Positions 48,744 through 57,999 of a DNA stretch of 64,000 bases are shown piece by piece (positions within the stretch are counted from its first letter, which is position 1; each line of letters starts with the position of its first letter). Origin of the DNA: Cellulomonas xylanilytica (GTDB lineage: Bacteria; Actinomycetota; Actinomycetes; Actinomycetales; Cellulomonadaceae); assembly GCF_007989805.1 (NCBI RefSeq), contig NZ_BJUB01000010.1, forward strand, positions 1 to 64,000, in the 5' to 3' direction. The notes beneath the pieces were generated by a model that saw nothing but the letters and a program-made list of their open reading frames with translations, was not told the DNA's origin and did no database searches. A program made the translations under genes and the position numbers.

Positions 48744-50419
48744 ATGCGCTCCGGCGCGGAGACGCCCAGCAGCCCCAGCCCGTTGGCCAGGACCTGCCGC
48801 GTGGCGTCGTTCAGCCACAGGCGGGTGCGGTGCACGTCGCCGACCACCTCGTCGCCGAAGGGCGCGACGCGGCGCTGGTCGTACCACTTGTGGTAGCTGC
48901 CGGCGAGCTCCTCGAGATACCGCGCGACGCGGTGCGGCTCGCGCAGCTCGGCCGCCTGCGCGATGACCCGCGGGAACTCGGCGATGCGCCCCAGCAGCAC
49001 GGACTCGCTCTCGTGGTCCAGCAGGGAGGCGTCGAAGCCGTCCTCGCGACGGACCCCGGCCTCGGCGGCGTTGCGACCCACGTTGACGGTCCGCGCGTGC
49101 GCGTACTGCACGTAGAACACGGGGTTCTCGTTCTTCGCGCTGGACAGCAGGTCGAGGTCCAGGTCGATCATCGAGTCCGCCGACGAGCGGGCCAGCGCGT
49201 ACCGGGCGGCGTCGACGCCGACGGCGTCCACGAGGTCGTCGATGGTGACGACCGTGCCGGCGCGCTTGCTCATCCGGACCGGGGCGCCGTCCTTGACCAG
49301 GTTCACCAGCTGCCCGATGAGGATCTCGAGGTTGACGCCCGGGGTGTCCCCGAACGCGGCGCAGATCGCCATCATGCGGCCGATGTACCCGTGGTGGTCG
49401 GCTCCGAGCATGATGACGACGCGGTCGAAGCCGCGCTCGCGCTTGTCGAGGTAGTAGGCGATGTCGCCCGCGATGTAGGCGGCCTCGCCGTTGGACCGGA
49501 TGATCACGCGGTCGCGGTCGTCGCCGAAGGTGGTGGTGCGCAGCCAGACGGCGCCGTCGGCCTCGAAGACGTGCCCGAGCTCCCGCAGGCGGGCGACGGC
49601 GCGGTCCACGGCACCGGACTTGTGCAGCGAGTCCTCGTGGAAGTAGACGTCGAACTCGACGCCGAAGTCCTCCAGGGACTTGCGGATCTCGGCGAACATC
49701 AGCTCGACGCCCCGCGCGCGGAACGCCTCGTTGGCCTCGTCGAAGGGCAGGGTCCGCGGGTCCGTCTCGCCGGCGGCGAGGGCGTCGGCCACGACCTGCT
49801 CCGCGATCTCGGAGATGTAGTTGCCGCCGTACCCGTCCTCGGGCGCGGGCTGGCCCAGCGCGCGCGCCAGCAGCGAGCGCGAGAACCGGTCGATCTGCGC
49901 GCCGTGGTCGTTGAAGTAGTACTCGCGGCTCACGGCGGCGCCGGACGCCTGCAGCACGCGGGCGAGGCTGTCGCCGACGGCCGCCCAGCGCACGCCGCCG
50001 ATGTGTAGCGGACCCGTGGGGTTGGCGGAGACGAACTCGAGGTTGAGCGAGACACCGGCAAGCGTCTCGTTCTTCCCGTACTCGGCCCCCTGCTCGACGA
50101 CCGAGCGGGCGAGCTCGCCCGCGGCCGCCGCGTCGAGCCGGATGTTGAGGAATCCGGGGCCGGCGACCTCGACCGTCGCGATGCCCTCGGTCTGGGTCAG
50201 CCGCCGGGCGAGCTCCTCGGCGAAGGCGCGCGGGTTGGTGCCGGCCTTCTTGGCCAGCTGCATCGCCACGTTGGTGGCCCAGTCCCCGTGGTCGCGCTGC
50301 CGGGGTCGCTCGAGGTGCACGGTCGCAGGGATCGCGGCGGGGTCGAGGGCGAACGTCCCGTCATCGACGGCGTGCACGAGGGCGGCCCGGAGGGCCTCGG
50401 AGAGCTGGGCGGGAGTCAC
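48740..50419 (-). CDS. argS: Arginyl-tRNA synthetase
   Basis: 559 aa. Class I synthetase: HIGH-like GPLHIGG near residue 140, KMSKS-like VRMSKRAGT near residue 385, and the all-helical C-terminal DALR anticodon-binding domain ending in [13 protein letters not shown], the conserved carboxyl terminus. It charges tRNA-Arg, including the tRNA-Arg(CCG) encoded at 52558. GTG 50419 begins the argS-lysA unit. Confidence 0.97.
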   Translation of the reverse strand: MTPAQLSEALRAALVHAVDDGTFALDPAAIPATVHLERPRQRDHGDWATNVAMQLAKKAGTNPRAFAEELARRLTQTEGIATVEVAGPGFLNIRLDAAAAGELARSVVEQGAEYGKNETLAGVSLNLEFVSANPTGPLHIGGVRWAAVGDSLARVLQASGAAVSREYYFNDHGAQIDRFSRSLLARALGQPAPEDGYGGNYISEIAEQVVADALAAGETDPRTLPFDEANEAFRARGVELMFAEIRKSLEDFGVEFDVYFHEDSLHKSGAVDRAVARLRELGHVFEADGAVWLRTTTFGDDRDRVIIRSNGEAAYIAGDIAYYLDKRERGFDRVVIMLGADHHGYIGRMMAICAAFGDTPGVNLEILIGQLVNLVKDGAPVRMSKRAGTVVTIDDLVDAVGVDAARYALARSSADSMIDLDLDLLSSAKNENPVFYVQYAHARTVNVGRNAAEAGVRREDGFDASLLDHESESVLLGRIAEFPRVIAQAAELREPHRVARYLEELAGSYHKWYDQRRVAPFGDEVVGDVHRTRLWLNDATRQVLANGLGLLGVSAPERM

Positions 50420-50449
50420 CGGAGAAGGGTACCGAGCCGGTGGGAGGGC

Positions 50450-51730
50450 TTATGCAGCCGGCTCAGGACTAGGCTGACGACCCGGCTCGGGGCCGAGCAT
50501 CGTCGGCCGGCAGGCGAACCAGCCGGACACGAGCAGCAGCCCGACGAGACCCAGCAGCACGAGCAGCGGCTCGCGCCAGGAGCCCGTCGCGACGTGCAGG
50601 ACCCCGATGCCGACCGGCCCGACGACCGCGAGCGCGTACCCGAGGCCCTGCACCATGCCGGACAGCGCGACGGCGATCGCGGGCGTGCGCGACCGCAGCC
50701 CGATGAGCGCGAGCATGATCGGGAACGTCCCAGGACCGATGCCGAGCAGGACCATCCACAGCGCCGTGCCCTGCGCGGGCGAGAGCATCAGGCCGAGGAG
50801 CCCGGCGGTCCAGCACGCGGCGAACCCGACCACCAGCGGGTAGGGGTTGCGCATCCGGGCGGCGAGCACCGGGGACAGGATCGACGCCGGCAGGCCGAGG
50901 ATCGCGAAGACCGCCAGCCACCGGCCGCCGACCTCGGCACCGAGCCCCGCGTCGGCCAGGATCTGCGGCAGCCACGCGAACAGCACGTAGGTGCAGGTGG
51001 TGTTGGCGAAGAACGTGAGGACCAGCGCCCAGGCCAGCCGCGACCGCCAGACCAGCCGGCTCTCGGCCGCCCCCGCGCGGACCAGGACCGCGGGCCGCTC
51101 GCTGCGCGGTGCGCGGCGCACGAGGTCCCGCAGGTGCGAGCGTGCCGACACGGATTGGGCCACGACGACCACCCACGGCACGACGGCCGCGAACCCGAGC
51201 ACGGCCCACATCCCGACCGACCACCGCCAGCCGACGGCCTGCGCCACGGGCAGCGCGACGAGCGGCGGGACGGCGGTGCTGACGGACATCGCGACCGAGT
51301 ACGACGCCGTGACGGTACCGATGCGGTCCGGGAAGTAGCGCTTCACCAGCGGGGGCAGCAGGACGTTGCCCATCCCGAGACCGCCGAGCGCGATGACCGA
51401 CCAGCCGAGGAACGCCGGCGCGCTGTCTGCCAGCGCGCGCAGCAGCTCCCCGGACATCGACAGCAGCAGGGCGAGGATCATCGTCGGCTCGAGGCCGAGC
51501 CGGCGTGCGACCGGGGTGGCCAGCGAGCCGAACAGCGCGAACGAGGCGACGGGCACGGTGCCCAGCAGGCCCACCTGCGTCGCGCTCATCGCGAAGTCCT
51601 GCCGGACCACCTCGATGATCGGCGAGACCGCCGCCACGGCGATGCGCAGGTTGAGGCCGACGAGGACGATGCCGGCCAGCACGATGAGGCGGCCCCGCCA
51701 GGGGGCCGGCGGCGGCATGAGGGACGGCAC
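50450..51730 (-). CDS. MFS transporter of the CynX/NimT type
   Basis: 426 aa with about twelve membrane segments. The first helix GRLIVLAGIVLVGLNLRIAVAAVSPIIEVVRQDF and the segment GTVTASYSVAMSVSTAVPPLVALP are typical of CynX-like MFS carriers, linked to cyanate or nitroimidazole transport, substrate unproven here. GTG 51730 was chosen because AGGAG lies 8 nt upstream; the GTG three codons earlier is too close to that site. It diverges from a FadR-type regulator that probably controls it. Confidence 0.88.
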   Translation of the reverse strand: MPSLMPPPAPWRGRLIVLAGIVLVGLNLRIAVAAVSPIIEVVRQDFAMSATQVGLLGTVPVASFALFGSLATPVARRLGLEPTMILALLLSMSGELLRALADSAPAFLGWSVIALGGLGMGNVLLPPLVKRYFPDRIGTVTASYSVAMSVSTAVPPLVALPVAQAVGWRWSVGMWAVLGFAAVVPWVVVVAQSVSARSHLRDLVRRAPRSERPAVLVRAGAAESRLVWRSRLAWALVLTFFANTTCTYVLFAWLPQILADAGLGAEVGGRWLAVFAILGLPASILSPVLAARMRNPYPLVVGFAACWTAGLLGLMLSPAQGTALWMVLLGIGPGTFPIMLALIGLRSRTPAIAVALSGMVQGLGYALAVVGPVGIGVLHVATGSWREPLLVLLGLVGLLLVSGWFACRPTMLGPEPGRQPSPEPAA

Positions 51731-51856
51731 GACTGACACTCCTGATCCGGGCGGGCGCGGCGGCCGGAATCATCCGCCCCGGGGTCTGGCGTGTGCCCGA
51801 CCGCCGGTGTTGACTGCACGACCAGACGTCGATTCCTCGGAACGGAGCCTAACCGG

Positions 51857-52507
51857 ATGGCGCGACGGACCGGACTGATCGACACCGCGGTCGACGAGCT
51901 CCGCGGACGCATCGAGACCGAGCAGTGGCCCGTGGGGACGCGGATCCCGCCCGAGCCCGCGCTGGTGGACCTGCTGGGCGTGGGCCGCAACACCGTCCGC
52001 GAGGCCGTGCAGTCGCTGGTCCACGCCGGGCTGCTCGAGCGGCGGCAGGGATCGGGCACCTACGTGCTGTCCCGCTCCGAGCTGGCCGTGACCATGGGCC
52101 GCCAGATCGCCGACGCCCGCCAGCGCGACGTCGTCGAGGTCCGCCGCGCGCTCGAGGTCGAGGCCGCCCGGCTCGCCGCCCGCCGCCGCACCGCCTCCGA
52201 CGCCGCCGCGCTGCTCCAGCGTCGCGACGAGCGGGCGGCCGCCTACCGCGCCGGCGACCTCGACGCGATGGTCGGCACCGACCTCGACCTGCACCGCGCG
52301 ATCGTCCGCGCGACCGCCAACCCGCTCCTGGTCACCCTCTACGAGAACCTGCTCGACGCCATCGGCGAGAACATCCGGTTCAACTTCGTCACCGACGCGC
52401 ACGGCCACGACGCGCACGACATCCTGGTCGAGGCGATCGTCGCCGGCGACGACGGCAAGGCGGCCGACGAGACCACTCGATACCTGTCCGCACTGCTGGG
52501 TGAGTGA
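51857..52507 (+). CDS. GntR/FadR-family transcriptional regulator
   Basis: 216 aa. The N-terminal winged helix (RIPPEPALVDLLGVGRNTVREAVQSLVHAGLLERRQGSGTYV) is GntR type and the C-terminal helical FCD domain (DLHRAIVRATANPLLVTLYENLL) marks the FadR subfamily, which binds small acids or metals. ATG 51857 was chosen at the start of the HTH; the frame is open further upstream without a better start. It is divergent from the CynX-type MFS gene, and GTCTGG (51784) and CCAGAC (51822) form an inverted pair in the gap. Confidence 0.9.
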   Translation: MARRTGLIDTAVDELRGRIETEQWPVGTRIPPEPALVDLLGVGRNTVREAVQSLVHAGLLERRQGSGTYVLSRSELAVTMGRQIADARQRDVVEVRRALEVEAARLAARRRTASDAAALLQRRDERAAAYRAGDLDAMVGTDLDLHRAIVRATANPLLVTLYENLLDAIGENIRFNFVTDAHGHDAHDILVEAIVAGDDGKAADETTRYLSALLGE

Positions 52508-52557
52508 CCGACGGCTGGTAGTGTCGTGCACCGCATCGACCCCCGGGTCGGTGAGCG

Positions 52558-52633
52558 GCCCGCGTAGCTCAGTGGATAGAGCGTCTGCCTCCGGAGCAGA
52601 AGGTCGAAGGTTCGAGTCCTTTCGCGGGCACCA
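52558..52633 (+). tRNA. tRNA-Arg (anticodon CCG)
   Basis: 76 nt including an encoded 3' CCA. The acceptor stem pairs GCCCGCG with CGCGGGC, the D-loop contains AGCTCAGTGGATAGAGC, the anticodon loop reads CTCCGGA with CCG in the centre, and the T-arm has GGTTCGAGTCC. It reads CGG codons, abundant in this GC-rich genome. A small hairpin terminator follows at 52642. Confidence 0.97.
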
Positions 52634-52641
52634 GCTCCACC

Positions 52642-52656
52642 GCAGGGAACCCCTGC
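52642..52656. terminator. Shared terminator of tRNA-Arg and AI-2E gene
   Basis: Perfect 6-bp stem GCAGGG/CCCTGC with a 3-nt loop, 9 nt after the tRNA and 6 nt beyond the convergent AI-2E family gene's stop. Confidence 0.65.
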
Positions 52657-52662
52657 CTCAGC

Positions 52663-53835
52663 TCACGCCTCGACGGCCTCGTGCCGCTTCTGCCGGGCGA
52701 ACCGCGCGGGCAGGTCGTGGCCGTCCCACACCTGGACCGCCCGCCAGATCGACGCCGCGATCGGCACGGCGAGGACCGCTCCCGTGAGGCCGGCCAGCAC
52801 GGTCCCCGCGGTCAGCGCGAACAGGATGACCAGCGGGTGCAGACGCAGCGTCCGCCCCATGACGATGGGCTGCAGGAAGTCGCCCTCGAGCTGGTTCACC
52901 ACGACGACGATCGCGACCACGATCAGCGCCTCGACGGGCCCGACCGCGACGAGGGCGACCAGCGCGGCGAGGATGCCGGCGACCGTCGCGCCCACGAGCG
53001 GGATGAAGGCCAGCAGGAACACGAGCACCGACAGCGGGATCACCAGCGGGACCCCGACGATCGCGAGCCCGATGCCGATGAAGACGGCGTCCACGGCCGC
53101 GACGATCGCGGTGCCCCGGATGTAGCCGCCCAGCGTGCGGACGGTCGTGTCCCCGATGCGCTTGCCGCGCTGGTAGCGGTGGCCCTCGAACGGCCGGAGC
53201 AGGAACTCCCAGATCTGCGGACCGTCCTTGAGGAAGAAGAACAGCACCACGATCATGATGAAGAAGCCGGCGACGAAGTCGACCGTCTGCGACACCCCGG
53301 CGATCGCGCCCGAGCCGACCGCGTCCGACTGCAGCAGGCCGGTGACGGAGTCCCGGACCGACTGGATCTGCTCCTCGGTGATGTCGAACGGCAGTCCCTC
53401 GACGTAGGCCTGGAGCTCGTCGAACCCGTCCAGGGCCTGGTCGCGCAGCTGGCTCCACTGGTTCACCACGGCCGCGACCACCAGCCAGAGGATGAGCGCC
53501 AGGAGCGCGACGAGCGTGACCAGCGCGATCCAGGTGGCCGCCAGCGACGGCATGCCCTTGCGACGCAGGAACGACACGAGCGGCGAGATCGCGGCAGCCA
53601 GCACGAGCGCGATGAGCACCGGGATGACCACGAGGGTCAGCTGGGTGACCACGAGGACGAACACCGCGACGACGGCCAGGACCGCGAGGATCTGCAGCGA
53701 CCGCGTGCCCGCACGCCCGAAGCCGTCGGACCACAGCGACGAGGTACCCCGGGTCGAGGCGGGTGGCTCGTCGCGCGGAGGCGCCACCTCCCGGGACCGC
53801 GGGACCTGCGCTGACCTGCGAGAGAACGGACCCAT
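52663..53835 (-). CDS. AI-2E family transporter (TqsA/PerM-like)
   Basis: 390 aa with about eight membrane segments and the family signature near the C-terminal half (FIPLVGATVAGILAALVAL, VVVVNQLEGDFLQPIVMGR). The family includes AI-2 exporters and Na+/Li+(H+) antiporters, so the cargo is unclear. The first 45 residues are basic and cytoplasmic. ATG 53835 has GGGGGGAG about 6 nt upstream; an ATG seven codons earlier lacks one. It converges on tRNA-Arg. Confidence 0.9.
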   Translation of the reverse strand: MGPFSRRSAQVPRSREVAPPRDEPPASTRGTSSLWSDGFGRAGTRSLQILAVLAVVAVFVLVVTQLTLVVIPVLIALVLAAAISPLVSFLRRKGMPSLAATWIALVTLVALLALILWLVVAAVVNQWSQLRDQALDGFDELQAYVEGLPFDITEEQIQSVRDSVTGLLQSDAVGSGAIAGVSQTVDFVAGFFIMIVVLFFFLKDGPQIWEFLLRPFEGHRYQRGKRIGDTTVRTLGGYIRGTAIVAAVDAVFIGIGLAIVGVPLVIPLSVLVFLLAFIPLVGATVAGILAALVALVAVGPVEALIVVAIVVVVNQLEGDFLQPIVMGRTLRLHPLVILFALTAGTVLAGLTGAVLAVPIAASIWRAVQVWDGHDLPARFARQKRHEAVEA

Positions 53836-53946
53836 GAGGCTCCCCCCAACGTGCACTGCCTACGGCTGCCGGAGCCCACGAACGTACAGGGAGTCACCGC
53901 CCCCCGCGCGCTGCGACGGGTCTCGCGCGTGCGGCCGGGTGTCGGC

Positions 53947-54291
53947 TCAGCGGTGGTGCGGAGGAACCTCGTACAGCGCGTGCTCCGTGTGCTGCAGGAC
54001 GTTGGCGACGAGCGCCGCGACGTGCTCGTCGGGCTGGCTGTAGTAGATGGTGGTGCCGTCGCGGCGGGCGGTGACCAGCCGCCCGGACCGCAGCTTGGCC
54101 AGGTGCTGCGAGACGGCTGCGGACGGTCGCCCGAGCGTCTCGGCGATGGACGTCACCGACATCTCGGAGCCGTCGAGCATGGTCAGGATCGCCAGGCGCG
54201 TGCGGTCGGCGAGCAGCCGGAGCACCTCGACCGCGTGCTCGAGCTCCGCCTGGGCCGGCACCGCGGTGTGCTGTTCGGTCACGGCGATCAT
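53947..54291 (-). CDS. ArsR/SmtB-family metal-sensing repressor (alpha-5 site)
   Basis: 114 aa. Winged HTH with TSIAETLGRPSAAVSQHLAKLRSGRLVTARRDGTTIYY. The C-terminal helix DEHVAALVANVLQHTEHALY has Asp-x-His-x10-His-x2-His, exactly the alpha-5 zinc site spacing of CzrA (D84, H86, H97, H100). No Cys pairs are present. It should therefore sense Zn(II), Co(II) or Ni(II) and not arsenic. Its ATG 54291 overlaps the stop of the upstream MFS gene (ATGA). A 30-bp palindrome (55563-55592) precedes the MFS gene, so it probably represses its own operon. Confidence 0.9.
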   Translation of the reverse strand: MIAVTEQHTAVPAQAELEHAVEVLRLLADRTRLAILTMLDGSEMSVTSIAETLGRPSAAVSQHLAKLRSGRLVTARRDGTTIYYSQPDEHVAALVANVLQHTEHALYEVPPHHR

Positions 54292-55550
54292 GATGGCACC
54301 ACAGCCGTCTCGACCGCGGCCGTGCCGCGCGTCGCATCGTCTCTCGGCCACCAGAGGGACGCCGTCGCAGTCGCGACCCCGGCGACGACGGCCAGGGCGA
54401 TCGCGGCGGCCGTGAGGTCGGCGCTCCCCAGCCAGCCCGCCACCGGGTAGGTGAGCAGCCAGCAGGCGTGGGACAGCGAGAACTGCGCCGCGAACGCGGC
54501 GGGCAGGTCCTCGCGCGGGACGGCCCTGCGGATGATGCGTCCGACGGGGGTCTCCGTCGCGGACCACCCCGCCCCGACGACCAGCCACAGGGCGGCCACC
54601 GTCAGGATGCCGACCAGCGGCGTGGAGGCCGCGATCGCGAGCGGCACCGCCGCGGTCGCCGCCGTGAGCAGCGACGCGCCGGTGAGCATGACCCGGCGCT
54701 CGGGCACCCGCCGCAGCAGGCCCGGCAGGAGCACGGCGGCGCCGATCGACCCCGCGCCGACCGCGGCGAGCAGCAGGGCGACGACGCCCTCCCCCTGGGC
54801 GAAGGTCGCGCGGGCGATGACGACGGTCTGGACGAGGACGAGGGCGCCGGCCGCGGCGACGGCCAGGTTGAGCGCCAGGACCGGGCGCAGCGCACGCGTG
54901 CGGACGAGCAGCGTCACGCCGTGGCGCGCGCGCTGCCCGAAGGGCAGCTGCGGTGGCGGGTCGTCGCTGCGGGCAGCGCCTCGGCGGGGCAGCGCGACCG
55001 AGAGCACGAGCAGCGCCGAACCGGCGAACCCCAGAGCGGTGCCGACGAACAACGACGAGGACGGCACGACCACGAGCAGTACGGCGGCGAGCATCGGGGA
55101 CAGGACGGACTCGAGGTCGTACGCCAGCCGCGACAACGACAGCGCGGCGGTGTAGTCCTCCTCGTCGGTCAGCACGTCGGGGATGACGGACTGGAACGTC
55201 GGGGTGAAGGTCGCGGACGCCGCCTGCAGCACGAAGATCAGGAGGTACACCTGCCAGATCTCCCCGACGAACGGCAGGCTCAGCGCCACCGCCGTGCGCA
55301 GGAGGTCCGAGCCGACGAGGACACGTCGGCGCGGGAGCCGGGCGACCAGGGCCGCAGCCAGCGGTGCGACGACGACGTAGGCGACCATCTTGATCGCGAG
55401 AGCGGTGCCCAGCACGCTGCCCGCCTGCTCCCCCGCGAGGTCGTAGGCGAGCAGACCGAGGGCGACGGTCGCCAGCCCGGTTCCGGCCAGGGCGATCACC
55501 TGCGCGGCGAAGAGGCGCCGGTAGACCGGGTGAGCCAGGGCACGGAGCAC
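54288..55550 (-). CDS. MFS exporter co-encoded with a metal-sensing ArsR
   Basis: 420 aa with about twelve membrane segments and MFS hallmarks (LVARLPRRRVLVGSDLLRTA after helix 2-3, and a matching loop later). The family resembles the EntS/enterobactin-type or multidrug MFS group, but the neighbouring CzrA-like repressor suggests metal or metal-complex export; the substrate is uncertain. GTG 55550 begins just downstream of the 30-bp palindrome. Stop overlaps the arsR start, so expression is coupled. Confidence 0.85.
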   Translation of the reverse strand: MLRALAHPVYRRLFAAQVIALAGTGLATVALGLLAYDLAGEQAGSVLGTALAIKMVAYVVVAPLAAALVARLPRRRVLVGSDLLRTAVALSLPFVGEIWQVYLLIFVLQAASATFTPTFQSVIPDVLTDEEDYTAALSLSRLAYDLESVLSPMLAAVLLVVVPSSSLFVGTALGFAGSALLVLSVALPRRGAARSDDPPPQLPFGQRARHGVTLLVRTRALRPVLALNLAVAAAGALVLVQTVVIARATFAQGEGVVALLLAAVGAGSIGAAVLLPGLLRRVPERRVMLTGASLLTAATAAVPLAIAASTPLVGILTVAALWLVVGAGWSATETPVGRIIRRAVPREDLPAAFAAQFSLSHACWLLTYPVAGWLGSADLTAAAIALAVVAGVATATASLWWPRDDATRGTAAVETAVVPS

Positions 55551-55562
55551 CGAATCAGTATG

Positions 55563-55592
55563 TGCATATCTGCGTGCTCACGCAAACATGCA
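55563..55592. promoter_or_regulatory. 30-bp palindrome, putative ArsR operator
   Basis: The arms TGCATATCTGCGTG (55563-55576) and CACGCAAACATGCA (55579-55592) are inverted repeats with 12 of 14 matches around a 2-nt centre. The site is 13 bp upstream of the MFS start, positioned to block its promoter. The inner TGCGTG/CACGCA match is perfect. Confidence 0.7.
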
Positions 55593-55604
55593 TCCATGGC
55601 GCGG

Positions 55605-56432
55605 TCAGGGATACACCGGCCCGCCGGGCAGACCGAACGTCTCCTCGAGCGTGGTCAGCCCGGCGCTCCGCATGTGCCCGGCCAGCTCCCGGCCCACGTA
55701 CCGGAGGTGCCAGCCCTCCGCCGCGTACCCCGTGACCGCGCTGTTCTCCGGGGTGTACCGCACGAGGAAGCCGAAGTCCTGGGCGTGCGCCGCCACCCAG
55801 AGCCCGGCCGGTGTGGTGGCGAAGCACGGGAGGAAGTCGCACGACGGGTCCGTGAGGTCCCCGACGTCGACGGCCAGGCCGGTCTGGTGCTCGCTGTGCC
55901 CGGGCCGGGCGGACACCTGCTCCGCCTCGGCCACCCCGTGGTGGCCGACCATGCTGTCGAAGATCTCGCGCTGGGAGGCGTAGGACCGGAAGCCGCTGAG
56001 CACGGTCAGCTGCACACCGGCCGTCGACGCCGCGGCGAGCATCGCGACCGCGTCGTCGTGCACGACCGTCCGCACCCTCTCGTCGCCGAGGCCGACCAGG
56101 TCGGCCGGCTCGAAGTCGAGGGGCGCGACGGGTCGGCTCTTGTTCACCACCACCCACGTGCTCGACGGGTCCTCGGTCGACTGCCCTGCCAGGTCGATCG
56201 CGGGCACGAGGGGTGTCGGCGTGGCGGTCACGGGCGGCGCAGGCGCCGCGGGTGTCGGCGGCGGGCTGGACGTGCCGGTGGTCGGCGCGACGGCGACCGC
56301 CCGCGACGTCGTGCCGGTCACGGCCCACGGGCGCAGGACCGCACCGCCGGCCAGGACCCCGAGGACGCCGGCGACGACCACGACCGTCGTCACGTGCGAT
56401 CGCCGCGGCCTGCGCTGACGGCTCTCCCGCAT
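55605..56432 (-). CDS. D-alanyl-D-alanine carboxypeptidase, VanY (M15B) family
   Basis: 275 aa. A membrane anchor or signal segment near residues 15-35 (VTTVVVVAGVLGVLAGGAVL) is followed by a Pro/Thr linker and an M15 peptidase domain with the zinc motifs HSEHQTGLAVDVGD and EGWHLRYVG. It probably trims D-Ala from peptidoglycan stem peptides on the outer face of the membrane. ATG 56432. A TAAGGT element (56439-56444) lies 6-7 nt before the ATG, consistent with a leaderless transcript. Confidence 0.93.
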   Translation of the reverse strand: MRESRQRRPRRSHVTTVVVVAGVLGVLAGGAVLRPWAVTGTTSRAVAVAPTTGTSSPPPTPAAPAPPVTATPTPLVPAIDLAGQSTEDPSSTWVVVNKSRPVAPLDFEPADLVGLGDERVRTVVHDDAVAMLAAASTAGVQLTVLSGFRSYASQREIFDSMVGHHGVAEAEQVSARPGHSEHQTGLAVDVGDLTDPSCDFLPCFATTPAGLWVAAHAQDFGFLVRYTPENSAVTGYAAEGWHLRYVGRELAGHMRSAGLTTLEETFGLPGGPVYP

Positions 56433-56438
56433 CTGGCG

Positions 56439-56444
56439 ACCTTA
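56439..56444 (-). promoter_or_regulatory. Possible leaderless -10 element of vanY-like gene
   Basis: TAAGGT on the minus strand fits the actinobacterial TANNNT -10 pattern and lies 6 nt from the ATG, so transcription would start at or next to the start codon. No clear -35 is seen. Confidence 0.35.
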
Positions 56445-56592
56445 GGCGCTCGTGCACCGGCGCGCCGGGGGGCGGCGCACGGCGGCTGCGGAGCGCTGTC
56501 GAGCCACCCGTCCCGCCCGCGCACCCGGCCGAGGCTGTGGAACAACCGCACCGGCCAGGCCGGGATCACGCTCGTCGCGCTTCCTCCGGGCG

Positions 56593-57999
56593 CTACGGCT
56601 GGGTGACGCTCGCCGCGGTGAGCGTGACGGCGCCGTTCACCGACACCGCGCGTCCGGCGAGCGTCGAGGAGCGGCCCAGGACGATGTCCCCCGAGGACAG
56701 CAGGACACCGCGGACGGCGGCGCCGTCGCCGACGCTCGTCGTCGAGGTGCTGACGAAGAACACCCGGTCGGGCGAGGCGCCGTTGGCCAGCACGACCCTC
56801 GCGTTCTGGCCGAACGTCAGCGAGCTGCCCTGGACGACGAAGAGCGCGGACGAGTCGCCCCGCGCATCGAGCGTCAGCGTGCCCGAGACGGCGACCGGTC
56901 CGGTGCGGCGGTACACACCCGGGGTCAGAGCACCGGTCACGGTCGCGGGCGCCGTCGCGGTGGCGGTCCGGGTGCGGGCGCCCTCGTACAGGGCGAGCGC
57001 GTCGACGCGCGCGTTGCGCGCGGCCGCGGTGTCCCGGTCGGTGCTGCCGGTGACGTCCCACGGCCAGAACCCCGTGACGGAGGTGCCCGGGCTCACGGCG
57101 ACGCTGCCGCCGACAGAGCTGCCGATGCCGAGGAGCGCGACGTTCGCGATCCTCGTGGACGCCAGGACCGCGTACGACGAGACCCGCCCGAGCGCGAGCG
57201 TCGGCCAGGTGCCGACCGTGAAGGAGTTGCCGCTCATCGCCGTCCTGGCCGAGAACGCGGCGGACGCGCGTTCGGCGGGCAGCAGCATCCCGCCGCCGAC
57301 GAGCGCGACGGCGGTCACCAGGGCGGCGCCCCGCGTCAGCGCCGGCCCACCGGCGCCCCCGTGGAGCGAGCCCGTCGGACGGTCGTCGGGACGCTGCCGC
57401 CGCGGCCACGACCACGCCGCGACCCACACGGCCGCCACCGTGAGCGCGAGCCAGCCGGCGAGCGGGGCGAGCTGTCCGGTGCGGAGCCACGTGCTGGGCA
57501 GGCCGACCCACCGGACGAGGAGCCGGCCCTGACCGGTGATGTCGTCGCGCGTGAGGGCGGCGCTGTCGGGGTCGGCGTTCGCGTCGCCCTGCGTGACCCA
57601 CTCGCCCTTGCTCTGGCCGGGCTCCACGATGCGGTGCACGACCAGGCGCTCCTGGCCGTCGGGAGCCGTGGAACGGAACTGCACGACCGCACCGAGCGGG
57701 ACCGGCGAGGTCTCCGGGAGCGCTGTCGTGAGCACGACGTCACCCGGGCTGATGACGGGGCGCATGGACCCCGTCTGGACGACGGACCCGCCCCAGCCGA
57801 ACCCGAGCGGTACCACCGCGATGGCGGTCAGCGCGGCGAGCAGCGCGAGATAGCTCTGCGCGACGGTGCCGAGGGCCCACGCGGCCCAGCCGTCCTGCGC
57901 GAGGACGGCTGGGCGCGTGCGGGTGCGCTGCTGTGCGCGTGCGGTGCCGGGTGCCGGGGACGGAGGGAGCGCCGGTGTGCGGTCCCCCGTCGTCGTCAC
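56593..57999 (-). CDS. Signal peptidase I (SipW type) fused to ice-binding-like DUF3494 domain
   Basis: 468 aa. Residues 40-200 are a signal peptidase I of the ER/SipW class: N-terminal membrane segment, catalytic Ser78 in TGSMRPVISPGDVV, His122 in VVHRIVEPG replacing Lys, and the GDANADPD box. Residues about 222-240 are a second hydrophobic segment followed by ASAAFSARTAMSGNSFTVGTW, the form of a SipW-dependent signal peptide with a likely cleavage near Ala247-Ala248. Residues about 280-468 match the DUF3494 ice-binding beta-helix (VSPGTSVTGFWPWDVTG, GVYRRTGPVAVSGTLTLDARGD, SSGDIVLGRSSTLAGRAVSVNGAVTL). GTG 57999 overlaps the stop of the upstream substrate-like gene. The peptidase may cut its own fused partner. 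Confidence 0.88.
   Translation of the reverse strand: MTTTGDRTPALPPSPAPGTARAQQRTRTRPAVLAQDGWAAWALGTVAQSYLALLAALTAIAVVPLGFGWGGSVVQTGSMRPVISPGDVVLTTALPETSPVPLGAVVQFRSTAPDGQERLVVHRIVEPGQSKGEWVTQGDANADPDSAALTRDDITGQGRLLVRWVGLPSTWLRTGQLAPLAGWLALTVAAVWVAAWSWPRRQRPDDRPTGSLHGGAGGPALTRGAALVTAVALVGGGMLLPAERASAAFSARTAMSGNSFTVGTWPTLALGRVSSYAVLASTRIANVALLGIGSSVGGSVAVSPGTSVTGFWPWDVTGSTDRDTAAARNARVDALALYEGARTRTATATAPATVTGALTPGVYRRTGPVAVSGTLTLDARGDSSALFVVQGSSLTFGQNARVVLANGASPDRVFFVSTSTTSVGDGAAVRGVLLSSGDIVLGRSSTLAGRAVSVNGAVTLTAASVTQP

Noticed and set aside
46000..50419. Riboswitch or T-box in front of hom, lysA or argS
   Set aside because: The genes are nearly abutting or overlap and the upstream gaps show only terminator-type hairpins.
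51741..51856. TTGACT (51810) as a -35 for the FadR-type gene
   Set aside because: No acceptable -10 lies 16-18 nt downstream.
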